Below, piece by piece: positions 37,029 through 50,500 of a DNA stretch of 64,000 bases. Under the pieces are notes generated by a model that was not told the origin of the DNA, did no database searches, and saw nothing but the letters and a program-made list of their open reading frames with translations. How positions within the stretch are numbered: position 1 is the first letter of the stretch; each line of letters opens with the position of its first letter. A program made the translations under genes and the position numbers. Origin of the DNA: Oreocharis arfaki (Eukaryota; Chordata; Aves; Passeriformes; Paramythiidae); the NCBI GenBank assembly GCA_013398015.1, contig VZRR01013053.1, positions 1,054,001-1,118,000 of the forward strand, read 5' to 3'.

Positions 37029-40000
37029 TGAAGATTAGAAATGCATGGGTTTTCCATGCACCTCTTATCACTGCATGTGCTTTCCAAGGTGCAGGAAAGT
37101 AGAAGAAGACTTTTCTAGAGAGAAGAAGAAATTGACAGTAATCTCCAGAGGATGGTAAGTGAAGAGAGAATGTATATGCATTTTGTGTCAGTAACATTAA
37201 AAAGAGGTTTGCTTGCACTTGAATTCTGCTGAAAGATGGCCACTAATCCTAAAGTACTTCACTGATTTTTATACAGCAGCTGAATGTGGACAATGGTTCT
37301 TTAGCCACCTGAGCAGCTTTCTGCTCTTTGCTGTGTCCAGCATGACCAAAAAGGCACACAACAAAAATAAGAGAAATAATGTAGCTGGCTTGATGCTTAA
37401 ACACAGTCTAAGGAATGGAAACAGTCATTGGTTTTACAGTGTTAATTAATTGATGGGATTTTGCACTTCATAAGTCTGTAAAGGAGTTTCTTGTTCAAAG
37501 TGAAGACTGGGAACGGGAAGAACTGATACAAGTCTCCCAACAGCAGGTTTTCCAGACATTTTATGCTACGGCTCCCACAGGCAGCTGTGCTGCATAACAG
37601 ATTCTGCAGGAAGTGAGGGATTGAGTTAATGGTATTCCACAGAGGCAGAAGGGAAGGGAAGAAGGTGGGGAAATGTCATAAGGTCCGTGGGTACTTCTGT
37701 ATGTGATGGGAATTCCATAGGAGTGGCAGAGCCAGGTAAAGGAGTTGAGATGTCATCTCAGGATCTAATGAACAGTAGTTCATTTACCCTTCAGGATCCT
37801 GTGGAGAAAATTATAACAGATAACATCAGTAAGGTTTCAACTACAAATTGTATGCATGCAGAGGGCACCCTGGATTCTACCATTTCGTAGTGTTTGGTGT
37901 TGGACTCTGGAATTTCGGTAAAAGAAAGCTTTTTTTAAACAAAATCAATTGCTAATACTGAATTTTATTAAAGTAAAATTTGTGTTAATGTATAAAAAAA
38001 TCTGATTTTCTACCAATATCCAGTAGATATCTGAGGACATAATCTGAACACTGTATTTTTATAAATTTTGTTTTAAATCATTCCTACAGTAATGCAGTCA
38101 TAAAATCTTTCAAACAGCAAGCTTATGCTGTATACTATAGAGGAAGTAATAAAACACAGATGCAAAATGACATATTACAATAAATGAAGTCTGAACTCTT
38201 AAAATAGATGATTTATAGGACACTTTAGTAAGCTTTCTGTATTATGAAGAATAAGCATCTTTCAGTGGTTATGATTTCAGACAGGGCAACTTTTTAGGCA
38301 CCTCAGAATTGCCAAGGAAAAATAAAATCAAATCATTAATGACAGCATCTATCTTTCCTGTCCAAATTAAAAATAAAACAAAACACTGTTCTAATCAAAA
38401 ACACTCCCCATGCATAAGACGGGGGAAAAAAAATCTTCATTTTGTATGAGTGCAAAACGAAAAATGTCTTGAAAAATAATCCCCACATGCTGAGACATGA
38501 CATGCTATGGAATGATGTTCAATGACTAAATGACATCCTGTGGAATCTTGCCAGGTTTTTTTGCAAAAATCAGCATTTTTCTCAAATAATAATGAGATGT
38601 AACTGTCAGGAAAGACAAGCTAAATGTGTTATCAGAGAAAATGACAATTTTGGTTATGTATGTTACATGGTGTTTGCTTGGAAGTCTTTTCACTTGTCAG
38701 CAAGGAGAGTGGAGCACCACAAGCACTGAAAAACTGAGTGTCTTACCAGCTTTAGAAAGACTTTCCACCATTTGTATTATCATATAATTAGAGGCTTTTC
38801 TCTTTGCAGGGGTTCGGTGTGCCACATAAAGTATGACCTATTAATGAATGAACTGCCAGACAAATTGACACAAAGGTGATCCTCTTGCACTTATTTTTCT
38901 GAGCTATTGAGTTTAATTTGAATTCCTATTCAGGTTGCTTAAATGCCAAAGATAATAACCACTTCTCACTGCTAACCACTTCACTTAGATCTTGGATATA
39001 TGGACCTAAAATCTGCATACATGATTGAAAGCTACTTTCCCAAGTACTTTATAAATAAATACTTACTTTAGAAAGCAAGCCAGGCGAAACAGCTGGGTCA
39101 TATTCAGTTTTCACTCACAGGTGCAAAATCTTCTTCCTAGTCTCTCTTTTTATCATCAAAGAGGTTATCTCTAGTGTATACTTTATTTTTGTGTCTCCTT
39201 TTTATCTACCCCAAGTACTTCAAGGACTGCAGGATAGTTTTTCAGTCTAACAAGTTTTACTAGTTGAAAGCTTTTGAGATGCTATTTCATTCCAGGTGGA
39301 ATCTCCTCTCCAAGTATACAGTGGAGATAAGTTTGCTTCTTCATAGAGTTGTTTTTTTTTTTGCTTCACAAAAAAACCCCCCAAACCCTTCTTGTCCTCT
39401 TGTAACAGTTGTTTTCCACATGTTCCCATTTATTTTTTGGTAAGAAGGAACTGAAATAGAAAACAATCTTTTAATACAGTGTCACCAGTGTTATGTTGTG
39501 TACAGACTTGTTAGATGACATAGTACAAGTCACTCCTTGTTTCCATACCCATTAAATTGAATCCAATTTTCTCTTCATTTCCAGCATATAAAGAGTGCTG
39601 TCCTAATTTCTACTCTTCTATAAAAACTTTGTTCAGGAGTGTTTCATAGTTTTATCAATATCTATGTTTTCATGGTTTAATTTGCTCTACCCATATTTCT
39701 AGTGAATCCTATACTTTTGTAGATTTCTGGATTCTGACCCGCTTATATTGCCATGAATTTTATTAGTACTTATGCAAGTGGTTAATAGGAAATTTGGCTG
39801 CAAGTGAAATTTACTGTGTTTGCTTGCAATAAATTTGAGACGTTTTGACAGCCTTTATTGTGGAATCAACATTTTTCTTACAAAAATTTCTGTCTGAGTT
39901 TTGCTTTGGAAATCCGTGGAAGAGTCAGTGTTCTGCATGTATTTCCCACTCATTTTTCTTGTTCTGAATTTTTATGTGTGGAAAGTTCATCTGAATTTAG

Positions 40001-40594
40001 TAGTAGGCAAATCAGTTATTGCTGTTTCTCCTCTGAAAAACAGTCAAGAGAAAAGTTTTGGGTTGAATCTGCCAAAGGCCCTTGGTAACACTAGTGCAGA
40101 CTCTCTAAGGGTAGTATAAAGATTGCTTCTGAAGCGTATTGATAGCCTTAATACCTCGGTGATTTGTGTCAGCATCACAACGCCAGCAAGGCATGATTTC
40201 AGATTTGCACACTTGTACCAGATTCATCACACAGAACAACAGTTTGGGGAATTAGAAATTGAGTCATCCTGTCATGATTGCTGCTTCTGCTCAGATGCCC
40301 TTGAACTGTTTTTTCCAAAGACAATTGTATGTAATCTTTAGTTGTTGTTTTGTAAAATAGAAAAGAAACAATTGAAAAAGAAACTAAGATCTATATATTT
40401 TGGAGTTGTTCAGTCTGCTTACACCAACCCAAGAGATTTTTTTCCTAATGTTAGTTACTACATTGTAGAACTGTTTTGTTAGGTCTTTAAGTTTGAGCTG
40501 CAAATACTGTCCATCGTGAACCTTCTAGTTTTTAAGATGTCCCATTGAACCATAGCATGTTTCCCTTCAGAAGTGATCTCTGAAGATCTTTAGT
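37029..40594. other. non-coding AT-rich stretch
   Basis: This is single-copy sequence right of the repeat. No gene or transposon is recognised. Open frames around 39858-40341 overlap in several frames and carry no family signature. Confidence 0.55.
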
Positions 40595-40870
40595 CAAGTC
40601 TCCCACAGAAAGCAAGGTCTGCAAAGTAAGATAAGGTTGCTCAGGGCTTTATCCAGTTGGATCTTGAAACCTCCAAGGATGGAAACTGCACAACTTCTGT
40701 GATCAACCTCTTCCACTGCTTGGCTGTTCTCATATGGAAAACTAGTCCATACCTCCCTTGTTTCAGTTTATGCCTGTTGATCCATGCTTTTCTGGTACCA
40801 TGGATCCCAAAACTGTGTGCAGTATTCTATGTGTGATCTAGTGGGTACTGAGCATTTTATTAGAATTCTT
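40595..40870 (-). mobile_element. CR1 LINE 3' fragment with internal deletion
   Basis: The plus strand is the reverse complement of CR1. Landmarks are GGTTGCTCAGGGCTTTATCC, TCCAAGGATGGAAACTGCAC, CAACCTCTTCCACTGCTTGG, CCTCCCTTGTTTCAGTTTAT and then ATCCCAAAACTGTGTGCAG-TATTCTATGTGTGATCTAG. The jump from GCCTGTTG to CTGGTACC near 40783-40798 skips a segment normally present, so the copy has an internal deletion. Similarity fades after about 40855. Old and inactive. Confidence 0.87.
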
Positions 40871-43773
40871 TACTATTTTCAGTCTTACGTTAAGGAAGCT
40901 CTTAGTGCTGAAGATACTGGCTTCAGTCCTTTCCTAGTCCTCATCAACCTGCAGTTGCTCTTTCCTGTGGAAAATTTGCTTCTAATTGCTCTGAACACCC
41001 CCTGCCCCCAAGCAGCAGCAGCAAACTGCTTCTTCCTAGGCAAGCAACCCTTGTCCAAAATGTAGTTGCTTGACTTCTTCCCTAAGGAGCAGCCCACCAG
41101 TCCCATACAGCCCAGGTATCTTTTTCCTCTTGATGTTCACTGCCTGCAAGCTAACTCCTCCAATAAAAAAGCCACAGATCAGCCCTTCCTCTTGCCACAC
41201 AACTGTGGCATTAGTGGTCCTCTCTCCATGCTAGGATGTAGGTTTAGTAGAAGATGTTGGAATAGTAGGTTTCAACTTGGAGAAAATAGGTGGAATTTCT
41301 GCTAGACCATGCTGATTTCTACCAAAGAAGGATATCTTTAATTGTTCAGCTGTTTGGTGATGAACAACTATGAACTTTAAAATCTGAAAGAACTGAATTC
41401 AGCCCAAAGGAAGTGTCTTTGTACAGCTTCAATACCAAGCAGATATTGTGCCTGGAAGGAATCTTTCCTGCCTAAAATATGAATCACAGCAGCTTCAGGG
41501 CCGTTCAGAGCTGTGCTAGCTGCTAATCTTGTCCAGTGGTCATTACAATATGGTCTGGCTGAGTTGCCTTTGCTCAGTGGAAATTTCCCTTTTTATCTGA
41601 AGAATATCCCAGCTTTTATAGCTTCTTCAGCACTGAATTGATGGGTAAGGATGAGGAGGAAGAGAATGGACTTCTTGTGAAGGAATATAGAGTCTAATAA
41701 TGTGCTTATAGCCATAAATAATGAAAAAAATGATTTTTATAGATTGTTTTCTGTTATATGGTTTGCTCAGTCAGAAAAGATGATAAATCACTCCAAAAAA
41801 TGGTAAAATATTTGATTCTTTCAGATATTTTCCCTTTCTGTTTCTTTTTCAAGTTGATTTATTTAATGTGGAGGGTATATCTCTAAAACACAAAAACCAC
41901 AGCAAATCTTTTAAATAGTTTGTGATACTATTAATGCTTTTAGTTAGTATCATTTTAGGTAAATTTGGTTTTTTATAGTGTAATCCGTTGAGCAAGTGTA
42001 ACTCAGACTAGATCCAGAAACCCAGACTCTTATCTATATCTAGACTTAATCTGCAGCATTTTATCAGAAGCCTCTTAACAGAGAGTGCTGAAAGATAATT
42101 TAATATTGTTTTAAAAGCATGTCTCTGCCCCTCTGGTCTTCTTCACGTTCTCACATAAAATAGAAACATTCTGGGTTGTATTTGATCTGGAATATAATAA
42201 TGTTGTGAATATTTTAAGATTCATACTCATAGTCACTTCATCAGGGGAAATGCAATCCTTCAGTGTTTCCATTAGATTTAAATCTGAGACTTGAGGCAGC
42301 TGTTCTATGCCAAACATTGCATCTCTGTCAGAAATACAGAAGTGTCTGATTCAAGTCCCTACTTTACCTGCTGCATGGCGGGTTTGAAACTGGAGTTTCC
42401 TATTGCCCCACCTCTTTTTTCTACTTTTTCTTCAGAAGTGACCTGGGAACCCAGGACTCTGTGGGAGGTAACTGCTGCACAGTTGGCAAGCCAGCTCCTG
42501 ATATCCACTGCAGAAACTATTCATCTTCAGTAAGCACATGTGAAACTGCAGATTTATCTGACCTGAAGTATGACACCTTGAGGAGACCAAGTGGTATTTC
42601 TATAAGTTGTCCAGCCTGTGACATGTATCAAACAACACAAACCACTTTCTCAAGGTTATGGGTTCATCTTTATTAATATTTTACCTCAGATCAGAAATGA
42701 GCTTTTAAAGCTAATATTCTGATCATCCTGATTTTCCAGCCTGGTATTGAATGGTGATCCAATAATATACAAGGTGGGTTTTTATTTGCCTGACAGTAAA
42801 AGATAAAAAAAATGCTATAATATCATGAGTGAGATGATAAAACTTAATGGTTATATAATCTGTTGAAATCAGGCTAGAGCTATGTCAAAATACAGCATGC
42901 TGCAGTGCTTATAACGTAGATCTCAGGTCCCTGGCCTGAGGTACATTTTTTCTCTACATTCATTCCCTGCCATCTTCTAATGTCCGTATTACTTCCTTGT
43001 CTCCTGATGTAATCATTCAAGCCTGTTTTTTCATAGGTTGGCTTAAACAGTAGTAAATTTTGCCCACTGATGTTGCACAACCTAACAGACATCTCATGAA
43101 CATGAAAATAACATTTTTCTATAGTTCTTACTGTTAGAGGTTAAAATCAATACTATGTAAAGGCCATCTACCCTTTTAATAGAAGTTTCATTTGTCATTA
43201 TTATCAAGCTTTCAAATTGTTGGGGTTTGGGGTTTTTTTCGTAGTGATCTTATTCAGTTACTGTTTGATCTTTACGACACTTCTTTTTTTTTTCTTTCTC
43301 CCCTCCTGCTCCCAATGTTTTACCCCAAACTCATTTTCCATCCTTGCTATGAATAAGCCAGGGTGGAATCAGCCTCTCAGAACAGCTTAAGTGAAGAGCA
43401 TTATAGGTGGGAGTAGAAATGGTACTGATAATAAATTATCCATAAGTATTTTGGCTTTTCCCAGGGTATCTTCCCATGTGAAAATAAATACTGATTTTTT
43501 TAATTATTCATTTTTCAAAGGATCTTGTTTTTATCTCTGTGAGAAGTCAGATGCTTCAAATTAAACCAGTTTATAATACACTTGGAATTTACCAGAAGGG
43601 ATTAGCATAGCTTTTATAGCTCAATTTTTGTTAATAGTGTTTCCAGTCAAGGTTTCTGTGCTGTCAGTAATAACTGACTTTTTTGATAGTCATAAATCTT
43701 ATAAGGTTTTTATATGTATATTTAACATAGAGGAAGGTCAAACAACCTTTTTCTTAATGAACTAACAGGGAAG

Positions 43774-43798
43774 GAATTTGAGGTGAAGCCTCAAATTC
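43774..43798. repeat. 10-bp stem, 5-nt loop perfect hairpin
   Basis: GAATTTGAGG (43774-43783) and CCTCAAATTC (43789-43798) are exact reverse complements around TGAAG. One more G-T wobble pair is possible at the base. Confidence 0.88.
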
Positions 43799-44522
43799 TG
43801 CATACAGGGAAACAAGCAAAATAAAACCATGAAGAAAAGAAAAACCACCCCCAAATCATTGTTGCAATACATTAAAAGCACTGTAATGATAAAAGGTAAA
43901 GACTTTCTGAAACAGAATAAGCAAAACACTGCATCCTGAACTACAGTCTGAATATGGCTTCCATTTGCTACATGCCCTTACTAGGCATAAGATAATAAAC
44001 ACATTCAAAGAACAAATTGCACTCTATTTTTGCCATTTTGTCTTATGCAGAAAAGGAAGGAAATACTAACTGTAGCTCTACAACTCTGAAGAATAAAGTC
44101 ACCTGTAAGTGTGGCTGCGTAATACAGTTGGTTTGAATGGTTTTAGCTTCCAGAGGTTTTATATTTATAGTCCAGAAAATTCTCTGTGCAGTCACGAACA
44201 GTGTGATCTCACAGGTTTGGGGTTTTTTTTACAGACATAAGACTGTCCTATCAGTGGGTTATCCTGCTGTTTTGGGGTGGGGTTTTTTTATTGTCTCCTC
44301 CTCTAGTATCTTCCTTCCATCATGTGCTACTATTGAACAGCTAATGGTTTGTCAGGGGCATCTTAAGCAGCAATGTCTAGGATATCTATAACTGTGTCCA
44401 CTTTAGTGTTCAATATTAGATAAGGAGTCTAACATCATACTTCAGTTCACCCCCAAGTATTTTCAGGATGCTGTAACTCAATTCTTTCCTGATGGCCCTG
44501 AATTGGTAAGAGGTGCTGTCCT

Positions 44523-44549
44523 GTTAGAGCACAGCTAATGAGCTCTAAC
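44523..44549. repeat. 8-bp stem, 11-nt loop hairpin
   Basis: GTTAGAGC (44523-44530) and GCTCTAAC (44542-44549) are exact reverse complements. Confidence 0.85.
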
Positions 44550-46694
44550 CCCTGATGGGCATTGGCTCACAGGATCAAACTGGGGTTAGTCAGCTATGAT
44601 CCTTTCAAATATATGAATATATATATAAAACATTGGCTGCTGGTTTTCTGCAGCGAATGATTCATTCTTACAAATCTCACTGCAATTGTGCCATGCTACT
44701 TGCTAAATCAGACATGGTCTATGTTCATTCTCCTTCTATTGTTGTATTTTCTACTGCTTTAGTGATGGCAAGAATGTATCTTCCCTACCTCATATGACTC
44801 AGAGAGGATCTGTAGGGGGACACAGAGCTTTTGAAGAAAAACAAGAATTTTTAGATCCAGTGATCTCAGCTGGATTGAGCTTCAGAAGTGTCAAGGACAA
44901 CCTAAGACAGATAAAAATAGAGTGGATATTTGATTTGATGCAGCTATTTTAATTCCAGTATCTGATAAGAATGCTACATTTGAAGTGATTTCTTTGCTTC
45001 TTAGTAAATGCACATTTCACTGATTTCAGCAGAGATTACATGACAAGGTCAGAGATCAGCCTTCATCCCAAAACCACTTCTGCTGAGAATCTGGCACATT
45101 CAGTTCAAGATTTCTACCCTAGTAAGCAAACACATTTTAGAATTTTTTTCAACCTGCCAGTTTTACAAATTGGAATTTTAAACTAATGCGTAGTTGTCAA
45201 GCATGTCAAGGTGAGAGAAATTCACTAGGGAAGAACAAAAGTGTAATTTATTGACTGCAGTATTTTCCAAATTATTTAAATGTTATTTCTTTCCTGTCTC
45301 CTTTCTCTGAACTTACTGTGCTATACCCTACTGAGGACTAAAAATACAGGGTTGTGATGAAGGCCTCCATACGAATGAGTAAATTTTGTTTATTATTCAG
45401 AAGAATGAAGGGCAATAGAAGGTCTTGCTGTTCCCAGAAATAAACCTGCATAGCATTTGATGTGGTTTCCCCTGTGTGTGATGATGACAAAGAAAGCATG
45501 AAATCCATTATGTTTGAAACTGGTTCCAGTTTAAGTCCTGTATAAGAACTGGCAAAATGGTAACATGCAAGTGATAGGTCTTCTTGGCAACCCTTGCCTG
45601 CTATCCTTCTGCCCATGCAGAGGTCCATCTTTCTCTCATTTTTTGCCTGTGGAAGCTGACTTAATGTAGCACTCCCAACAAAAGCCAGAAGTAATAGTTC
45701 CCAGTTTTCAGTTCCTTGACTCTAAACCCTGTGGTCTTCCAGTGCTTTCCAAGCTTTGTTTCACCCCACTTGCTGTCCTCAGTAACCTGGACCTGGCATC
45801 TGTCATCTCAATTTATTTCTTCATTTTCAACTCTACTTGGGAGGTTTTGTTTCATAGCTGAGAACATTTTTCCACGTTCCTCATCTTCTTGGTCTGCTGC
45901 CCAAATGCCCTGTATTTCCTGGAGTTCTTTCATGCTTGTTCACTAGTTTTGGGCTGGCTATTTCAAGGACTTTCTACACAAACTTTAGGTTTATTACCCT
46001 CTTAATTAAAACTAGCAGAAAATCAAACGTTTGTTTAAGAGCTTGCTAGGATCACCACATATTCAGAAGATGGAAGCAGAGAAAGGTAGAGAATCCACAG
46101 ACGATGCAATAAATATTTACCCATTCCTTATCTTATGCTAAGTTTTGTAATAGTAAAGCCTTGTGAAAGTATTCCTTGAAAAATACTCCTCAAAACATTC
46201 CCTTTAAATAGATTTTACCAATTTTAAAGAACTCTTGAAAGATGTGGTATCCATTTGGGTCTTGTTTAGAACATCTTTTAGCCATAGCATTCAGAGCTGC
46301 TAGTGTTATGATCAAGAAATAGGCTTAGTTCAGAAATGAGAGACTGGCTAATACTAAGGGAGGAAAAAATCTTCTGGTTTTTTGTCTGAAAATTCTGCAG
46401 ATAGTGACAGAAAACGATTGTGAATGCTTTTTTTATTATTGTATTTTTATTTCTGAGAACAAAGTAGAATGTTATCGCCTTATAAAACACACATTTATAC
46501 GAGGCTTCAGAGCTAAAGCCAACAGTATGCTCACTGTCGGTGAAGCAAACTCTGAAGGAAACTGGATGACCACTATGTTTACTGTACGCTCTGCCAACTG
46601 TGTTGCAAATTAATGTACTGAAGACTGCTGGGCAAAATGATTTGCAGATTTTCAGTGTGAGTGTGAACTGTCGGCATAAATAGAGGTTTATAGA

Positions 46695-47281
46695 TCAAAC
46701 ACTTGGCAGTGCTGAGAACATTGAGAGTGATGGCAGCTTCTCACAAATGGAAATGGTTTTCTGTGTGACCTTCCAGGCATCTTCCATGTGGATTAGCACA
46801 GACAAAGTCTCTGGATTGATGATACCACTCACAAATTCAGTAAGAAATGTATGTGTGTTTATTACTGGAGGGTAAAAGGGCATCTTTGCATCTTCACAGC
46901 AGGTTGTTCCCTCCCTCCGAAGTAATGTTGATTTCTGTGTTCCAGATCCAATTCTCAAAACTGCTCTGGGAAAACCAGACTTGACTAGCTCAGTAGCCGT
47001 TAGTGCCCATGTAAACCAGCTGAAAAGCTGTGATGTTGATAATGAAACAAAGTTTGAATTTCGGCCTAATTCTTCAGGGCATTGAAGATTCTCAGTTTCA
47101 CTAATAAGATCTGAGGACAATCAGCATTTTTTGCAAGGAACTCAACACCTTGCAGAGCTAGTGTCTGGACGGATTCCAGTGAGATGCCCGGGACAGATAA
47201 TTGCAATGAACAGATAATAAAGAAGTATTTGATGTTTTCAGTTACGATACAACAGATGCTGTTGTGTCTGGTCACTAACAA
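46695..47281 (-). other. unrecognised minus-strand open region, two overlapping frames
   Basis: Two minus-strand frames overlap by 55 bases: 47281 down to 47066 (71 codons) and 47120 down to 46695 (141 codons, the longest N-free frame in the window). Together they could represent a single decayed reading frame with one frameshift. The upstream part has an amphipathic look (SVQTLALQGVEFLAKN), the downstream part none that I can name. I see no splice sites, no poly-A tail on the minus strand and no family match. Chance is the leading explanation. Confidence 0.12.
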
Positions 47282-47512
47282 CCAGAAACTGAGCTGAATA
47301 AAGCTTTAATTGCTTAAAGAGTATGTAAATACTTTAATACAATTTTAAAATTGCCCTCCAATTCTTTTTAAAATACCAGAGATTGTGGGGTTTTGGCTTT
47401 CCTTTTAAAAAGCATTAATATAGACTGGAAATGTTCAGCCATGATGCCATACTTCAAATTGCCATAGATTCAAAGAGTGTGATTAAAAAAGCAGAAAAAT
47501 GTGACATCTATT

Positions 47513-47550
47513 TAAAAAACAAACAAACAAACAAACAAACAAAAAAAAAA
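47513..47550 (+). repeat. (AAAC)n microsatellite with A10 tail
   Basis: Six AAAC units are followed by ten A. Such arrays often mark the A-rich end of an old retroposon, but no element body is recognisable on either side. Confidence 0.92.
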
Positions 47551-50500
47551 GGTAAATCTGAAAATTGCTTGTCTTGCTTTAGGAGCTAACATTTAATAGT
47601 AAATTACAGCAAGTATTAATTATTATTAATCATGTATAGTTATTTAGATGCTATTTTGCTTTTTATTTAATTAAAATTATTTGCATATGTTTAATATTTC
47701 TTTAATAGTAAAATTATAATAAATATCTAATAATAAACGTTGTATATGTTTAAACTGCATATTTTGTCCCAAAGCATTCTACACAGAATAGCCTCCAACC
47801 CCTACCCTACCCTCTGCTTGGTCTTCAGTACATCAGCTCTACTGAAATTACTAAAGTGCCAATATTGATGTGTTTTCTATGCTGATGAATATGTCAGATA
47901 ACATTTTCTCTTCTTAAGTCAATACTCAATTTTTTAAAACTCTGATAATGGAAAACTAATTTTAGTGTAATTCTTGCAACTCTGATTACTGGTGCTAAAC
48001 ATAACATGCTGTTTTACCGTATAACTTGCTGTAAGATAGGAGAGGGAAGCCATTTAGAATACTTCTTGCTTTAGAAAGTATTTTAGAGTACTTTCTTCTT
48101 GCTTTTAGTTTTTCTCGACTACGTGCTGTAGTAAGCCGTTACAGCATTAAGAGCAAATGTTGTGTAAATACACTCTTACAGGTACTTCATACTGAATGCA
48201 GACAGAGAGCACTGAAGACACTGGAACTGTCAGGTGGCCCTGAAATTTGCTGAAGAGCAGAGTGCTTTGGTTCTATTTCGTATTTATTACTAAACCTGAG
48301 AATGTCAATAGCTTATCATGAATTTCAGAAGTACGTGACATGAACAGTGCAACACAAACATGAGAGAGAGGGCAAAATATATGGACAGTTGGTTGAACTT
48401 GAGTCAACTCAGTTCACCTTTGAGGTGACTGAGAAGAGGGTACTTGTTAGGAAAAATTCTCCAATACTTGCTCTTCATAATGCTAGTTAAAAATCCTTAG
48501 AATTACAGAAGTACTGCTAAAGATTGGGAAGAAGTAATTTATGTACTTGAGGTTAGGTGGAGACAATAATTGAAGGCTTTGTGCTTTGGAACAGATTGAA
48601 CAAAACAGTGAACGGCCACCTAACACCTGATGTCTGAAGCCATGCACAGAGAAATACAGGAGAGAGCTTTACACAAAGAAATATTTTTTTGCTGAAAATA
48701 CAGCTGAAATTGCAGCCTGCTATTAGCATTGTTGTGACAGTGTTTAGAAAAACAGTGTAGTAATCTAATAGTAAGCCTTGATGCACAGTAATTTTTCCAC
48801 AGCACTTATTGCTATGGGTCACCTCGAAGAGTACTCTGCACATTTCTCAGGTTCCCTGGGTGTGTTTCTGTAGAAATTTAAGCTCTAACCAGAGCCTCAG
48901 GTTTGTATCTTTGCCTTTGTAACCAAGACGAAATCTGCCTGGTGTTGGGGCAGAAACTGTGCCCGCACCATCACGCAATGCGAGGCCTGGCCCCATAGCC
49001 CTGTATTTAGAGCTGAACTGGGACAGCTTCTGTGGTTTTAATTATTCTTACCTCCAGGCCTATTCAGACTGCTCTTGCTGTTGGTTTTTTCACCTTTCTC
49101 ATTGAGGAACACGTTTAAAGTTCTTAGCTCCAGTAAGAGCAACCTGCACTTAAAATAATTGTCAGGTGCATATGTGAGAACTAGTAACATGCACCATAAC
49201 ATAGTGAAGGTGAATTTAGTCCAAGCAGGTGTGCTCAGTAAGCGAAATCTGCTCATGGGGTTGTCAGTACATAAAGGAATTTCTCAAGTCTTATTCCTAA
49301 GAATTAAGTGACGTTTGTACAGGAAACCTTAACAAATCAGTAGTTGATACAGTTTTGTACTGTATTTGTATTGGTATGTGCATGGATAGGAGAGAAGAGG
49401 AAACTGGAAAGTAACTTGATATTATAATTATTTTGAGCAGTGGAATAATTCTGTGACCTGTTGTAATTTCTTTATTAACATTGACCCATAAAATATAGGT
49501 CTGCTGTCATGAACATTTTGAGACACAGTCTTGGTCACTCACTAATGACACAATGTTTAAACTAGGATCAAAAGAGATTCCAAATATTCATAGGTTTGTG
49601 TATAAAATGATGAGTGGGAAGATGACTTAAAAATTTTTGAGTTTAGGGATGATTTTAAGGTGATAAGAAGGACAAGCAGAGTAGTTGAATGTCAATCCAC
49701 CAAATATTTTGTTTCTGCACTAATTGGAGAAGGGAAATAAACAGGAAGAGCTGAAATCTTAATTAATGATCACAACATTGTCTCAATTGGCATATGAGAC
49801 ACTCAGTGGGATAATTCACATGATTAGAATATTAGTGGATGTAATTTTCTCCAGAAACATCTTGCAAGGTGGGGAAAATGAGAGAATGTATTGCTTTGCA
49901 TGGCAAATAGGTCCATAAAGACATGATACACATGTTCTGGGTAAGGATAAAATGGTCAAATCAGCTGTGAATTACCAGATAGGTCTTGTTTCTTGGGAGT
50001 GGAAAAGACTTGTATAAAAAAAGAGACAAAGATTTCCATAGTACAGACGATGGTAGTAAAAATATGTTTCAGAAAATAGATAAAAGTCACATAATTTGCA
50101 GCATATTTTTATACATAAAATAGGGAGGAAGAAAAGGAAAACTGATTAGAATTAGATATGTAATTCTAAATATTGTGAAAAAAGGGCAGAAAATACTGAA
50201 GGACCAAAAATCCTGGGTGAGAATTAGTGGGAAAAGAGACAGTTGACAGTTCTCCGTGATTAAGAGGTTGAGTTGTTAAACAATAGCCACAGTAATAAAA
50301 AAGTATCAGGTCTTGTGGGTACAACATTTGGAGAACAAAATATTTATGGCCTGTTTCTAAACTCCTTCAAATTAACACTTAGAATTCAAAATAAATGTCT
50401 TGTACTATTTCCTGAGCATCAAGTTTTTTATTTAATCAAGTTCAGTTTTCAGTTTTCTTGCCTTGAAAACCTTTTCCTTGGGGAAGGGGTAAAGATCTGG

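Larger units (their letters stand above)
40871..46694. other. non-coding stretch
   Basis: No gene is supported. The segment 40980-41240 is somewhat GC-richer and may be more ancient repeat, but I could not match it. Perfect inverted repeats lie at 43774-43798 and 44523-44549. A pyrimidine-AG followed by 32 bases and GGTAACT (42436-42467) resembles a pseudo-exon but is unsupported. Confidence 0.5.

Noticed and set aside
42436..42467. Pyrimidine-AG, 32 bases, then GGTAACT resembling a microexon
   Set aside because: The donor is weaker than at 30828, and pseudo-exons of this type are frequent in introns and intergenic DNA.
44205..44295. GGGGTTTTTT-type motifs at 43225, 44220 and 44280 as telomere-like or CRISPR-like repeats
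   Set aside because: They are irregular G/T runs with no fixed unit or spacing, and such motifs are common in bird DNA. There is no array.
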